A stretch of 64,000 nucleotides of DNA from Pseudocolwellia agarivorans (GCF_002000085.1 NZ_MUZU01000006.1:186001-250000); one strand, 5' to 3'. Counted from the first letter of the stretch, positions 20,822 through 30,071 are shown. Numbers and translations are program-made. The notes: generated by a model not told the origin, from the letters alone.

Positions 20822-23581
20822 ATGAGTATATTCAAGCGTAACAAGTTACCCATTACAACATCATTAATCGCCGCCATCATTTCACATACGATAGTGTTTT
20901 CTGCTAACGGAACTGATGTAAATATCTGGAAAAAATATACAGGACAAATAACAACAGAAAACATACCAGTACTTACAGACTACTCTTTTGCAGGCTATCA
21001 ATTAGGGTCACAAGCTATTCCTCAAAAGCATAATTTACCTATTTTTGATGTTACGCATTATGGTGCTGGAGCCAATGATTCTGTTTCAGATCAAGCTGCT
21101 ATTCAGGCCACAATAGATGCTGCTGAAGCCAATGGTGGTGGAATTGTATTTTTTCCTCCGGGTGAGTTCTTAGTTAATGCGACAGCCACAGAAACGGGAA
21201 CGATCAGAATTGAAAAATCTAATATAATATTAAAAGGTAGCGGCTCTACACCTGGCGGTACCGTTATTAACATGAAAAATCACATGTTATTGCCGACAGG
21301 AAGCTCTGCGTGGAACACCCCTAATATGTTCACCTTCTCTGCACCTTATTCGTCTCAACCTAAAACCAATATAATAAAAAGTGAAAACCGAGGTAATACA
21401 ACTATCCAAGTAAAAAATAGTAGTATTTTTATCGGTAAAAAGCATTTGTTGATCGAGTTACCTGCCAACCCAGAAGCCAACTCATACTTTTTAGACAACA
21501 GAACTCCTCGAAGCATCTGGAGTAATATTGTCGAATCAGGTGTTAGTGCATCAGCAATACACGAAATTGCTTCAATTGATACTGAAAAGAATACCGTTAC
21601 CCTTAAAGATCCAATTATTGATGACATCCAAGCAAATCATCACTGGACAGCCGAACCTTACACTTTAATTGAAAATGTAGGCTTTGAAGATATTCATTTC
21701 AAGGCAAACTTTATCGACAAATTTGTTCATCATAAAGATTATATTCATGATTATGCATGGCACGCTATTTCAATGGGTAAAGTTGCAAACTCTTGGGTAA
21801 CCCGATCTCGATTTACTAATGTAACTAGGGCTGTAGGTATTTATAGGAGCTATGCCTCGAGTATTATAAACCTCTTAGTTGATGGTAATAATGGTCATGC
21901 GTTAACAACAATCAATGGCGGTTCATCAAGAATTCTACAAGGTTTACTGTGGGACAATACATTAGACGGACAATTTCATGGTGCTGACTTTTCAGGTCAA
22001 GCAAATGGTTCAGTATCATGGCGTATTGATACACCCAATGCAAAAGGCTGGGATATACATGCAGCACAACCCCGTACAAACCTTTTAGATAATTATACAA
22101 GCAAAGGTATCAATGGTGCGGGTGGTCATTATTCAAATTACCCAGGACATCTTATCGGTCTCACAATATGGAATCAGAAAGTAACCGGCACATCATTAAA
22201 TAATGTAGATTTTTGGCCTGTGTGTGAATCCAATTATTGTGGTACAACAATCGCGAACCCAATAATTGTCGGTTATCATGGTAATAATTCTACTTTCTTG
22301 CAAAGCGCCTTAAAGTACGAAGAAAGTCATGGCTCCCCTGTCACACCAATATCACTTTATGAAGCTCAGTTATCGCACCGTTTAGGCTATGAACCTGAAT
22401 GGGTTTCAAACGCTAAAAATGAATATGCGACTTTAAAAACAGCATGGTATTCAGAGCAGACTTCACAAACAAGTCTTTCAGCTAGCGCCGACTCATTTAT
22501 TCGGAACGGCGCCTCAGAAAATAATAATTATGGCTTAGATGCAGGAATGAATGTAAAACTAGGCGGCGGTAATTATACTCGAGAAGCACTTGTAAAGTTT
22601 GACCTTTCAGAACTTCCTAACAATATCTCATTAGCTAAAATAATGTTGACTGCAACCTCAATAGGAGCGGGAATTGAAAGTACTTCATTTCCACTTAGTT
22701 TTATTGAAGACGACAGCTGGGAAGAATCGTTAGTGACATGGAGTAATAAACCTATTGTCACAACAGTTTTAGATACAGCTTCTGTCAATACAGAAACAAA
22801 GACAATTGAATGGAATGTTACCAGTCAAGTTATCAAAGAAATGTCTGATGATAAAACATTATCAGTCAATATATCCTCCGACTCAGAAGTATGGGCTACT
22901 TTTGCGTCAAAAGAGAATGAAATATTAAATATCAGGCCGTTACTTATAGTTAAGTACAAAGACAAACCGCCTGTAATACCAGCAGCAGATTTTTCTTATC
23001 AAGCAAATAACTTAGTCGTTAATTTTAGAGATGCAAGTGTCGATGCTGACGGTACGGTTGAAAGTTACAACTGGACGTTTGCCGATAATACAAACTCGAC
23101 AGTGGCAAACCCTAGTCATACTTTCGCAACAGCTGGCACCTACTCAGTATCGTTAACGGTAACCGATAATGACGGAGCAATAAATACTAAAACTGTAGAC
23201 ATTACCGTGTCAGCTAATGAGGCAAGTACCATTAATATTCCTGTTATAGCTGATGCTTATGTTCAAAGTGGTAATTTTGGAGAAAATAATTACGGTGCCA
23301 CAAAAGATCTATACGTAAAACTAGGCGGTGGTAGTTACACACGCGAAGCCTTGTTGAAGTTTGATTTATCCGCTGTAAAAAATAAGGTTATTTCAGCTAA
23401 CTTAAGACTAAATGCAGCTGCGGGGGGAACAAACGTAAAATGGCCAGTTAAAGCAATCGCCGATGATAATTGGCTAGAATCTACAGTGACATGGAATAAC
23501 AAGCCCGCTTCTGGAGCGGTACTAGACACTCACCGGGTAGCACTGACGACTTTATTCAATGGGATATTACAGAGCAAGTGA
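20822..23581 (+). CDS. Beta-helix polysaccharide lyase-like protein, 5' part of a frameshifted gene
   Basis: 919 residues before a premature stop. A signal peptide ends near VFSANG. Residues about 75-550 form a pectate-lyase-superfamily right-handed beta-helix (FDVTHYGAGANDSVSDQAAI, then GGGIVFFPPGEF), resembling proteins with a DUF4955 region. A first DNRLRE/CBM96-like domain (about 553-717) carries ADSFIRNG and VKLGGGNYTREALVKFDL. A PKD domain follows (about 720-798, ending SHTFATAGTYSVSLTVTDNDG). A second CBM96-like domain is cut off near residue 905. The missing part of that domain continues in the other frame from about 23551. The full protein would have about 1,114 residues and act outside the cell on an acidic polysaccharide; the substrate is unknown. 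I cannot tell a true mutation from a sequencing error. Confidence 0.8.
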   Translation: MSIFKRNKLPITTSLIAAIISHTIVFSANGTDVNIWKKYTGQITTENIPVLTDYSFAGYQLGSQAIPQKHNLPIFDVTHYGAGANDSVSDQAAIQATIDAAEANGGGIVFFPPGEFLVNATATETGTIRIEKSNIILKGSGSTPGGTVINMKNHMLLPTGSSAWNTPNMFTFSAPYSSQPKTNIIKSENRGNTTIQVKNSSIFIGKKHLLIELPANPEANSYFLDNRTPRSIWSNIVESGVSASAIHEIASIDTEKNTVTLKDPIIDDIQANHHWTAEPYTLIENVGFEDIHFKANFIDKFVHHKDYIHDYAWHAISMGKVANSWVTRSRFTNVTRAVGIYRSYASSIINLLVDGNNGHALTTINGGSSRILQGLLWDNTLDGQFHGADFSGQANGSVSWRIDTPNAKGWDIHAAQPRTNLLDNYTSKGINGAGGHYSNYPGHLIGLTIWNQKVTGTSLNNVDFWPVCESNYCGTTIANPIIVGYHGNNSTFLQSALKYEESHGSPVTPISLYEAQLSHRLGYEPEWVSNAKNEYATLKTAWYSEQTSQTSLSASADSFIRNGASENNNYGLDAGMNVKLGGGNYTREALVKFDLSELPNNISLAKIMLTATSIGAGIESTSFPLSFIEDDSWEESLVTWSNKPIVTTVLDTASVNTETKTIEWNVTSQVIKEMSDDKTLSVNISSDSEVWATFASKENEILNIRPLLIVKYKDKPPVIPAADFSYQANNLVVNFRDASVDADGTVESYNWTFADNTNSTVANPSHTFATAGTYSVSLTVTDNDGAINTKTVDITVSANEASTINIPVIADAYVQSGNFGENNYGATKDLYVKLGGGSYTREALLKFDLSAVKNKVISANLRLNAAAGGTNVKWPVKAIADDNWLESTVTWNNKPASGAVLDTHRVALTTLFNGILQSK

Positions 23582-24165
23582 TTACCGAGTTAGCTGGAGA
23601 TAATATTATATCACTTAATCTTTCAGCAATTGACGGCAGTGTTTTCGCTAGATTTTCTAGCAAAGAAAAAGGTAACAACGAATTAAGCCCCGTTATTGTT
23701 CTTGTTTTTAGTAATAGCATAAATAGCCATGCTGGTGATGATCTTTCTGGCAAAGTAGGCACACCTATAACACTAAAAGGCTCTGTAGAGAATGAGTTAG
23801 CCTCTTCATTCAACTGGAAATTTAGCAGCGTACCTGAAGGCTCTAAGCGAACCAATGCCGATATTATTTATGCCGACACACTATCAGCAGCTTTCATTCC
23901 TGATATATCTGGAATCTATGAATTAACATTTACTGCTAGTAACGGTGCTCAAGTTTCTTCTGATGCAGTAATGGTTACCGTAGAAGAACCTGCGACCACA
24001 TTAAAGTGTGACGTTGATGGTAATAGCGTAGTAGAACGTAGCGACATTGTCGCCATATTAATGAAACGAAATCAGGCCGCTCAAGGTGAAAATGACCCAA
24101 TGGACGTTAATCAAGATGGTTTTATCACAGTAGCTGACGCTAGAGCTTGCCAAGCAAGATTATAA
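23578..24165 (+). CDS. 3' part of the frameshifted lyase-like gene, with dockerin-like C-terminus
   Basis: This frame continues the preceding protein. Just upstream of the nominal GTG it already reads FIQWDITEQVITELAGDN, which matches the end of the first CBM96-like domain (TIEWNVTSQVIKEM), so it is a fragment and not a separate gene. After the domain end (RFSSKEKGNNELSPVIVLVF) there is an Ig/PKD-like region of about 85 residues. The C-terminal 55 residues contain two calcium-loop repeats, DVDGNSVVERSDI and DVNQDGFITVADAR, typical of type I dockerins. A dockerin would bind a cohesin, and the next gene looks like one. Confidence 0.75.
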   Translation: MITELAGDNIISLNLSAIDGSVFARFSSKEKGNNELSPVIVLVFSNSINSHAGDDLSGKVGTPITLKGSVENELASSFNWKFSSVPEGSKRTNADIIYADTLSAAFIPDISGIYELTFTASNGAQVSSDAVMVTVEEPATTLKCDVDGNSVVERSDIVAILMKRNQAAQGENDPMDVNQDGFITVADARACQARL

Positions 24166-24220
24166 AACAATATTAAAACACGCCTATTGCGTAAGTATAT
24201 ACTCATAAGGAATTAAAAAA

Positions 24221-24844
24221 ATGAAGAAATATAGAAGTTTATTCGCCGTTATTCTTATTTTATTTTTGCGGATTGGTGATATCAACGCTGCAATGATTAG
24301 CCTTGAACCAAATATGTCTGATGTACATGTTGGAGAGGTATTTAATATTGATCTTAAAATATCAAACGTAGACACTGATATTTTAACAACCTTTGACTTT
24401 AATGTGCTATTCGAAGCAAGTACTTTAGAGTTCATGAACTTCACTTTTGGTGACCCCGTATTTGGTAATCAATTGGATCTATTTGGATTTAGTGGGGGCC
24501 TTTTTTCCAGTGTTACCCAACCTTCTACTGGTACAATAAACCTAACTGATACTAGCTTTGATACAGATTTTGATTTATTCGCCTTGCAATTAGATGAGTT
24601 TATTATCGGTACTTTTACTTTTAATGCAAAAGCTGTTGGAACAATTACATTATCATTTGATAATGTACTACTTGGCGGTGCTTTCGATCGTAACTTTATA
24701 CCAACCCCTCTTGCATTTACGGCTATACCTAGCTCAGTTGACGTGACTTCAACACAAGTTCCAGAACCACATTTAGCTAGCATGCTTTTATTTGGCTTAG
24801 GTATAATAGGGTTAAGAAAACGCTATATAAAGTTGAAAATATAA
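24221..24844 (+). CDS. PEP-CTERM sorted protein with a cohesin-like domain
   Basis: The product is 207 residues. It has a signal peptide (ending DINAA), an all-beta body of about 150 residues, and a PEP-CTERM tail: VPEP, a hydrophobic stretch (MLLFGLGIIGL) and a basic end (RKRYIK). PEP-CTERM tails are processed by exosortase for surface or matrix sorting. The body begins MISLEPNMSDVHVGEVFNID and ends with GTFTFNAKAVGTITLSF, the pattern of cohesin domains. It follows the dockerin-ending lyase-like gene by 55 bp with no terminator between, so the two are probably co-expressed. A scaffold or anchor for the lyase is the natural guess. No exosortase gene is in the window. Confidence 0.8.
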   Translation: MKKYRSLFAVILILFLRIGDINAAMISLEPNMSDVHVGEVFNIDLKISNVDTDILTTFDFNVLFEASTLEFMNFTFGDPVFGNQLDLFGFSGGLFSSVTQPSTGTINLTDTSFDTDFDLFALQLDEFIIGTFTFNAKAVGTITLSFDNVLLGGAFDRNFIPTPLAFTAIPSSVDVTSTQVPEPHLASMLLFGLGIIGLRKRYIKLKI

Positions 24845-24865
24845 TACAACTATAATGTTACTAAC

Positions 24866-24886
24866 CCCTGCAAATGCAGGGTTTTT
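24866..24886 (+). terminator. Terminator after the PEP-CTERM gene
   Basis: CCCTGCA, AA, TGCAGGG and then TTTTT: the same hairpin as the accBC terminator at 20206. It closes the lyase/PEP-CTERM unit. Confidence 0.9.
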
Positions 24887-24964
24887 CATTTATAATGTCC
24901 AAATAGAAGTTAGGCTAACCATTATTATGAATACAACAGAAATGGCATTATTAAGAAACAAATA

Positions 24965-25132
24965 ATGACTAAAATATTAGAAAAACCTATACCACCTGCA
25001 GATGGTGCATGCTGCGAGAGTGGGTGTAGCCCTTGTGTGTGGGACTTTTATTATGAAGAGCGGAAAGCATGGAAAGCACAACAGGCCCAGCTAGCGCAAG
25101 AAGCTGAAAATAATAAGCATCAAACTCCATAA
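24965..25132 (+). CDS. Small Cys-rich protein, oxidoreductase-like N-terminal family
   Basis: A 55-residue protein from ATG 24965. The core PPADGACCESGCSPCVWDFY followed by EE matches the short PF09791-type (Oxidored-like) motif, with four cysteines in a CC-x3-C-x2-C arrangement; a polar Gln/Ala-rich tail follows. The function of the family is not established; metal or cluster binding is possible. The start overlaps the stop of a 12-codon frame (24927-24965, beginning MNTTEM) that might be a leader or a remnant. Confidence 0.8.
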   Translation: MTKILEKPIPPADGACCESGCSPCVWDFYYEERKAWKAQQAQLAQEAENNKHQTP

Positions 25133-25198
25133 ACGGAATCGAGACTATTAGAATCTCCCTGCATTCCTACGGATGTATTTATTCTACTCTCCTAAAGT

Positions 25199-26644
25199 TT
25201 ATTTTTGAGAGTATTTTTTCACAATACCGCCTAATGTAGTTATGGCTTTAACAACCTCGTCACTCCACTGCACCCCAAAACTTATTCTCATAAAATTATT
25301 ATACTTTCCTGATGGCGAGAAAATAATTCCTGGAGCAAAACTTACTCCGTTTTCAATCGCTTCATGAAATAACTTTTCTGTATCGACATGAGAACGACAC
25401 CTTACCCATAAAACACCACCACCTTTAGGCTCTGAAATACATACTTCAGTTGGAAATTGTTCAGTAATTAATGCTCGCATGCGTTCGCTGTTGTATTGTA
25501 ATTTTCTTCGTAAAACCTGTAAGTATTTATCATATTCGCCACTCATTAGGTAATCACTTAACGTCCATTGCTGTAACATAGCCGTTGAACATGATTGCGC
25601 TCTTTTTATTCCTTTTGCTTTTTCTTCGTACTTACCCGCCACTAACCAACCAATACGATAACCAGGAGCTGCGGTTTTAGAGAAAGAAGAGCAAGTTAGC
25701 ACTAGGCCTTTTTTAGAATACAGTTCTGCTGGTTTAGGCTTTTCTTCTGTAAAATAAAGTTCACTGTAAACCTCATCTTCAATTAAAGGAATGTTATATT
25801 TTTCAACTAGTTCAACTAGCTCTTTGCGTTCCATATTGGTCATCAGGGAACCTAAAGGGTTATTTACTGTGGTTGTAAATAAGCAAGCTTTAACATTGTG
25901 TTTTTTAAGTACTTTTTCTAATTCCTTTGAGCAAACACCATTTTCAGTACAGGTATACACCTCTACCACTTTCATCCCCAAACTTTCTATTAATTCTAAC
26001 TGTCCAAAATAACAAGGTGACTCTACCGCAATAACATCACCTTTAGAGGCAACACATTGCAATGCAATAGATAATGCTTCTTGAGCACCATTGGTAATAA
26101 TTATATCGTCGTAATTAACTGCAACCCCCTGTTCTTGATAGCGGAGCGCAATATTCAATCGTAATTTTGAATCTCCATTAACAGCTCCATAGCTTACTGA
26201 CTTTTCTGATACTCGACTTAACACACCTTTCATTAAACGAGATAAAGCTTTGTCTGGTGGGTGTGTATTTACTGGGTTTGAAAGCCCCAAAGCAACCGTA
26301 TTAGGTAAATGAATAGCTGCGTAAACTTGCTCAATAAGGCTCCTACATTGCAACTCAGCTGGAGAGGAATGTAACCAACGATCTCTCATGGGTAACAAAG
26401 TACGTACTTGTTTAGCTTTCATGTAGTAACCCGATTGAGGGCGTGCATAAATAGCCCCTTGTCGTTCTAATTCAATATAAGCTTGCTTTACAGTAGGTAC
26501 ACTGATGTCTAATTGCTTACTTAATTTACGTAAACTTGGGAGTTTATCGCCCGCTTGAAAAACACCTTTTTTCTCTTGCTTTTCAACATAGTCAATAACT
26601 TGTTGGTATAAAAAATTAGATGATGATTTATCAAGTAGCTGCAT
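25199..26644 (-). CDS. MocR-type regulator (GntR HTH fused to aminotransferase-like domain)
   Basis: The product is 481 residues. A winged-helix GntR domain (about 1-75, with GDKLPSLRKLSKQLDISVPTV) is joined to a fold-type I aminotransferase-like domain. The PLP lysine lies in SSFSKTAAPGYRIGW, and NPLGS and DEVYSELYF match cofactor-binding segments. Such proteins use PLP or an amino-compound adduct as effector and usually control a divergent neighbour. The EamA transporter starts 96 bp away in the opposite direction, so it is the probable target. It resembles E. coli YdcR. Confidence 0.93.
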   Translation of the reverse strand: MQLLDKSSSNFLYQQVIDYVEKQEKKGVFQAGDKLPSLRKLSKQLDISVPTVKQAYIELERQGAIYARPQSGYYMKAKQVRTLLPMRDRWLHSSPAELQCRSLIEQVYAAIHLPNTVALGLSNPVNTHPPDKALSRLMKGVLSRVSEKSVSYGAVNGDSKLRLNIALRYQEQGVAVNYDDIIITNGAQEALSIALQCVASKGDVIAVESPCYFGQLELIESLGMKVVEVYTCTENGVCSKELEKVLKKHNVKACLFTTTVNNPLGSLMTNMERKELVELVEKYNIPLIEDEVYSELYFTEEKPKPAELYSKKGLVLTCSSFSKTAAPGYRIGWLVAGKYEEKAKGIKRAQSCSTAMLQQWTLSDYLMSGEYDKYLQVLRRKLQYNSERMRALITEQFPTEVCISEPKGGGVLWVRCRSHVDTEKLFHEAIENGVSFAPGIIFSPSGKYNNFMRISFGVQWSDEVVKAITTLGGIVKKYSQK

Positions 26645-26740
26645 AACTGTATAGGTATCATTTTTTATTTTTTGTATATGTTATTAAATCAAAATTTAGT
26701 TAAACTGTCATTACTTCTTAATGAAATCAACTTTAATCTT

Positions 26741-27682
26741 ATGAATAATACCTTGTTATACATAATGACTGTTCTTATTTGGGGCTCTACCTGGATTGCT
26801 ATTAATTATCAATTAGGTGACGTTTCCCCAGCCGTATCCCTTAGTTATCGCTTTGCGTTAGCTGCGGCTATTTTATTTATTTTTTGTAAACAGCAAAAAA
26901 TACAACTTAACTTTTCATTAAAGTTACACGTCCAATTTTTGGCATTTGGCTTAGCGTTGTTTGGTTGTAATTATTATTTTCTATACAGCGCACAACAACA
27001 TATTAATTCAGCACTTACCTGCATTGGATTTTCAATGATAATGATATTCAACATGATTAACGCTCGAATTTGGTATAAAACCCAAATAACTAAGCAGTTT
27101 TATATTGGGGGATTACTCGGTATAACAGGGATAACAACGTTGTTTTGGCCACAAATTAGTCATGTATCTTTAGGTGAACAAACGCTTATTGGTTTAAGCT
27201 TTTGTTTAGTAGGAACCATATTAGCTTCTTGCGGTAATATGATTTCGATTAGAAACCAGAAAAAAAAGGCACCACTTCATGCTGCTAACGCATGGGGCAT
27301 GGCTTATGGGGCAATTTGTTTAGGGCTATGGGCATTTATTAATGGTGAAGCTTTTATACTGCCCATGAACATCGCTTATATCAGCTCATTACTTTACTTA
27401 TCTATTTTTGGTTCTGTTATCGCTTTTGGTTGTTATTTAACGTTATTAAATAAAATTGGTCCTCAAAAAACCTCATATGCCAATATCATGTTTCCTGCAA
27501 TAGCGGTGTTAATATCTTCATTTGTGGAAGACTTCCAGTGGAGTGCTTTTACAGTAGTAGGATTAAGCTGTATTTTTCTTGGTAACATCATTGTTTTATC
27601 TAAAACCAAAGTTAAACCTGAGGTAAGTAAAAACGCCGTAAGAAACGACGATATTAATACAGCAGAAAAAGTTGTTTCTTAA
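26741..27682 (+). CDS. EamA/DMT family exporter
   Basis: The product is about 313 residues from the ATG at 26741, the usual start (MNNTLLYIMTVLIWGSTW). An upstream TTG-initiated extension to 26672 gives an implausible N-terminus and would run into the control region. It has ten predicted transmembrane helices in two EamA repeats, each with a typical WGS or FGSVIAFG segment, and a polar C-terminal tail. These inner-membrane proteins often export amino acids or other small metabolites. The divergent MocR regulator suggests induction by an amino-compound. Confidence 0.88.
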   Translation: MNNTLLYIMTVLIWGSTWIAINYQLGDVSPAVSLSYRFALAAAILFIFCKQQKIQLNFSLKLHVQFLAFGLALFGCNYYFLYSAQQHINSALTCIGFSMIMIFNMINARIWYKTQITKQFYIGGLLGITGITTLFWPQISHVSLGEQTLIGLSFCLVGTILASCGNMISIRNQKKKAPLHAANAWGMAYGAICLGLWAFINGEAFILPMNIAYISSLLYLSIFGSVIAFGCYLTLLNKIGPQKTSYANIMFPAIAVLISSFVEDFQWSAFTVVGLSCIFLGNIIVLSKTKVKPEVSKNAVRNDDINTAEKVVS

Positions 27683-27732
27683 AAAATAGTTTTTTTGTAT
27701 TCAACATATTTCGAGATGGTAGAATTTATCTA

Positions 27733-27784
27733 ATTACAGCGTAATTAATGGGTATTAAAAAACTAATGCAAATAACGCTGTAAT
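27733..27784. promoter_or_regulatory. Inverted repeat upstream of fbp
   Basis: ATTACAGCGT (27733-27742) and ACGCTGTAAT (27775-27784) are perfect 10-base arms 32 bases apart, in the 259-bp region before fbp. They could be two half-sites of a regulator or a loose hairpin. I cannot name the factor. Confidence 0.3.
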
Positions 27785-27894
27785 AAAACACACTATATAT
27801 CATTTATTCAGCCTAAAATGACAATTTAATCTGATTATTTATTCTAAATTACACCTTAAACGGTTTATAATTACTCAGCTGTAAAATTAATAAA

Positions 27895-27908
27895 ACTTGT
27901 TTAACAAG
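27895..27908. promoter_or_regulatory. Dyad upstream of fbp
   Basis: CTTGTT-T-AACAAG (27896-27908) is a perfect 6-1-6 dyad 34 bp before the fbp start. It resembles the dyad upstream of the lyase-like gene (ACTTGTCTGACAAGT), differing at two positions of the core. Confidence 0.3.
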
Positions 27909-27941
27909 CTTTTATCATTCAAATAAATTTTAGGTACCCCC

Positions 27942-28910
27942 ATGCAACGATTAGCTCCAGCTCTACGTGAAGACAATGTTCCACTTGATCTCATCTCATT
28001 AATCAAAACAGTACTAGCCGCAACGAAAGAAATATCTTTTCGTGTTGGCCAAGGTCATTTAAGCGGCCTTATGGGATCAACTTTAGATGAAAACATTCAA
28101 GGCGAAGTTCAAAAAGAACTTGATGTGGTAGCAAATGAACTATTTAAAGATATTTTATTAGAATCTGGTTTTGTAAAAGCTATTTCGTCTGAAGAAGAAG
28201 ATACTTCAGTTGCAGGAAACCCCGACGGTAAATATATTGTATCGTTTGATCCACTAGACGGTAGTTCAAATATCGAAATTAACTCATTGATAGGTACTAT
28301 ATTCTCTATTCATCCAGCTATTGATGGCATGGATGCAAGTGATCCGGATATGTTTAAACAAGCTGGTAACAAACAAATTTGTGCGGGTTATGTTTTATAC
28401 GGCCCTTCAACGATGTTGGTAATGACCACAGGTAAAGGCACTCATTTTTATGTACTCGATCGTACTTACGGTGGTTACTTATTAGTAGAGCGCAACGTTC
28501 AAATTTCAGAAGATACCCAAGAATTTTCCGTTAATATGTCAAATCAACGTTTCTGGGAATCACCTATGCAAGACTATATTAACGACTTACTATTAGGAAC
28601 TGAAGGCCCACGTGGTAAAAACTTTAACATGAGATGGTGTGCCGCCATGGTAGGCGATGTTCATAGAGTACTAACTCGTGGTGGCCTATTTACTTACCCC
28701 GCTGACTCAAAAGATCTTGCTAAACCCAATAAATTACGTTTAATGTACGAAGCAAACCCAATGAGCTTTTTAGTTGAACAAGCGGGTGGTTTAAGTGTTA
28801 CATCAACACAAAGAATAATGGATATTGAACCAACAGATATTCATCAACGTGTTGAAGTTATTTTAGGCTCTAAGAACGAAGTAAATAAGTGTTTGTCTTA
28901 CTACAAGTAA
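27942..28910 (+). CDS. fbp: Class I fructose-1,6-bisphosphatase
   Basis: The product is 322 residues. The metal-binding signature [13 protein letters not shown] is intact, preceded by the acidic SSEEEDT segment. Further substrate residues are seen in [14 protein letters not shown] and [19 protein letters not shown]. It hydrolyses fructose-1,6-bisphosphate in gluconeogenesis, which fits a marine heterotroph living on organic acids and fatty acids. It stands alone, with its own upstream dyads and a terminator at 28931. Confidence 0.98.
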   Translation: MQRLAPALREDNVPLDLISLIKTVLAATKEISFRVGQGHLSGLMGSTLDENIQGEVQKELDVVANELFKDILLESGFVKAISSEEEDTSVAGNPDGKYIVSFDPLDGSSNIEINSLIGTIFSIHPAIDGMDASDPDMFKQAGNKQICAGYVLYGPSTMLVMTTGKGTHFYVLDRTYGGYLLVERNVQISEDTQEFSVNMSNQRFWESPMQDYINDLLLGTEGPRGKNFNMRWCAAMVGDVHRVLTRGGLFTYPADSKDLAKPNKLRLMYEANPMSFLVEQAGGLSVTSTQRIMDIEPTDIHQRVEVILGSKNEVNKCLSYYK

Positions 28911-28930
28911 CAATAGATCAAATACTTAAA

Positions 28931-28962
28931 CAGAGAGGATGTATTTCCTCTCTGTAATTCTT
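28931..28962 (+). terminator. Terminator of fbp
   Basis: CAGAGAGGA (28931-28939), a 6-base loop and TCCTCTCTG (28946-28954) are followed by a moderately T-rich stretch. It lies 20 bp after the fbp stop. Confidence 0.75.
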
Positions 28963-29126
28963 TCTATTTTTATAACCCTTATCTTGCTTTATTCTTCAAT
29001 ACTCAGTTAACCCTCCCTATAAGAACTATTCTTTACAGCCAACATTCATTGTATAGATATAAACCTTTTTGTTAGAATAGCCGCTATTAAATTTTAATAA
29101 CAAACTCCTTTAACAGAGAATTTTAT

Positions 29127-30050
29127 ATGTCAGCTTACGCCGTGGGACACAAAGTTCCAGATTCAGATTCAATTTGTTCAGCTATCGCGCTTTCTTATTT
29201 AAAAAATGCGACAGGTGAAGACGTGAAACCTGCACGTTTAGGTGAACTATCTCCTGAAACCCTTTTTATTCTAGAAAAATTTGGTTTTGAACAACCTGAA
29301 CTAAAAATGACATTTGCCGATACCGACGGTATTTATGTAGTCGATCACTCAGATCGCATTCAAGGCCCTGACGATATTGATGATACAACCGTATTAGGCA
29401 TTATTGATCATCACAAATTAGGCGACATTACAACTTCTACACCGCTTGAATGCTGGATCCGTCCTGTAGGCTGTACTAACACCATTATTAAAATGATGTA
29501 CGACTTTCATAGCGTTGCAATTCCTAAAGATATTGCCGGAGCCATGATGTGTGCAATATTGTCTGATACAGTAATTTTTAAATCACCAACATGTACAACG
29601 GCTGATATTAAATGTGTTGAAGCTCTTGCTGAAATTGCTGGTATTGAAGACTACAAAGCGTTAGGCATGGAAATGTTTAAAGTGAAATCGGCGGTTGAAG
29701 GTACACCAATTCGCGACTTAGTTATGCGTGACTTTAAAGACTTTAACATGCACGGTAAAAAAGTAGGTATTGGCCAATTAGAAGTTATCGACCTAGCTGT
29801 ATTTGATGAAATGAAAGAAGACTTTTTGGCTGATATGGCCACATTAAAAGCCGAAGGCGAACGTCACAGCGTAATGTTACTGTTAACTGACATTATGAAA
29901 GAAGGTTCTGAAGTATTAGTAATCAGTGACAACGACGACTTAACAGAAAAAGCCTACGGTAAAGCCACGGTTAACGGTAAAGTTTGGATCGACGGTATTA
30001 TGAGCCGTAAGAAACAAGTAGTTCCGCCACTTCAAGATTCTTTAGCTTAA
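29127..30050 (+). CDS. ppaC: Manganese-dependent inorganic pyrophosphatase (family II)
   Basis: The product is 307 residues, the length of the short form without CBS domains. It belongs to the DHH phosphoesterase fold: VGHKVPDSDSICSA near the N-terminus (the family usually has GHxxPDxDS), VVDHSD, the DHH motif in GIIDHHKLG, and the substrate-binding SRKKQVVPPL at the C-terminus. It hydrolyses pyrophosphate in the cytosol. Many gammaproteobacteria use the unrelated family I Ppa; this manganese form occurs in Vibrio, Shewanella and Colwellia-type lineages. It is a single-gene unit with a strong terminator. Confidence 0.97.
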   Translation: MSAYAVGHKVPDSDSICSAIALSYLKNATGEDVKPARLGELSPETLFILEKFGFEQPELKMTFADTDGIYVVDHSDRIQGPDDIDDTTVLGIIDHHKLGDITTSTPLECWIRPVGCTNTIIKMMYDFHSVAIPKDIAGAMMCAILSDTVIFKSPTCTTADIKCVEALAEIAGIEDYKALGMEMFKVKSAVEGTPIRDLVMRDFKDFNMHGKKVGIGQLEVIDLAVFDEMKEDFLADMATLKAEGERHSVMLLLTDIMKEGSEVLVISDNDDLTEKAYGKATVNGKVWIDGIMSRKKQVVPPLQDSLA

Positions 30051-30071
30051 ACATCATTTTTTAAAATACAT

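Noticed and set aside
23525-23550. Programmed frameshifting in the lyase gene
   Set aside because: No slippery heptamer or downstream pseudoknot is visible near the frame change; mutation or sequencing error is simpler.
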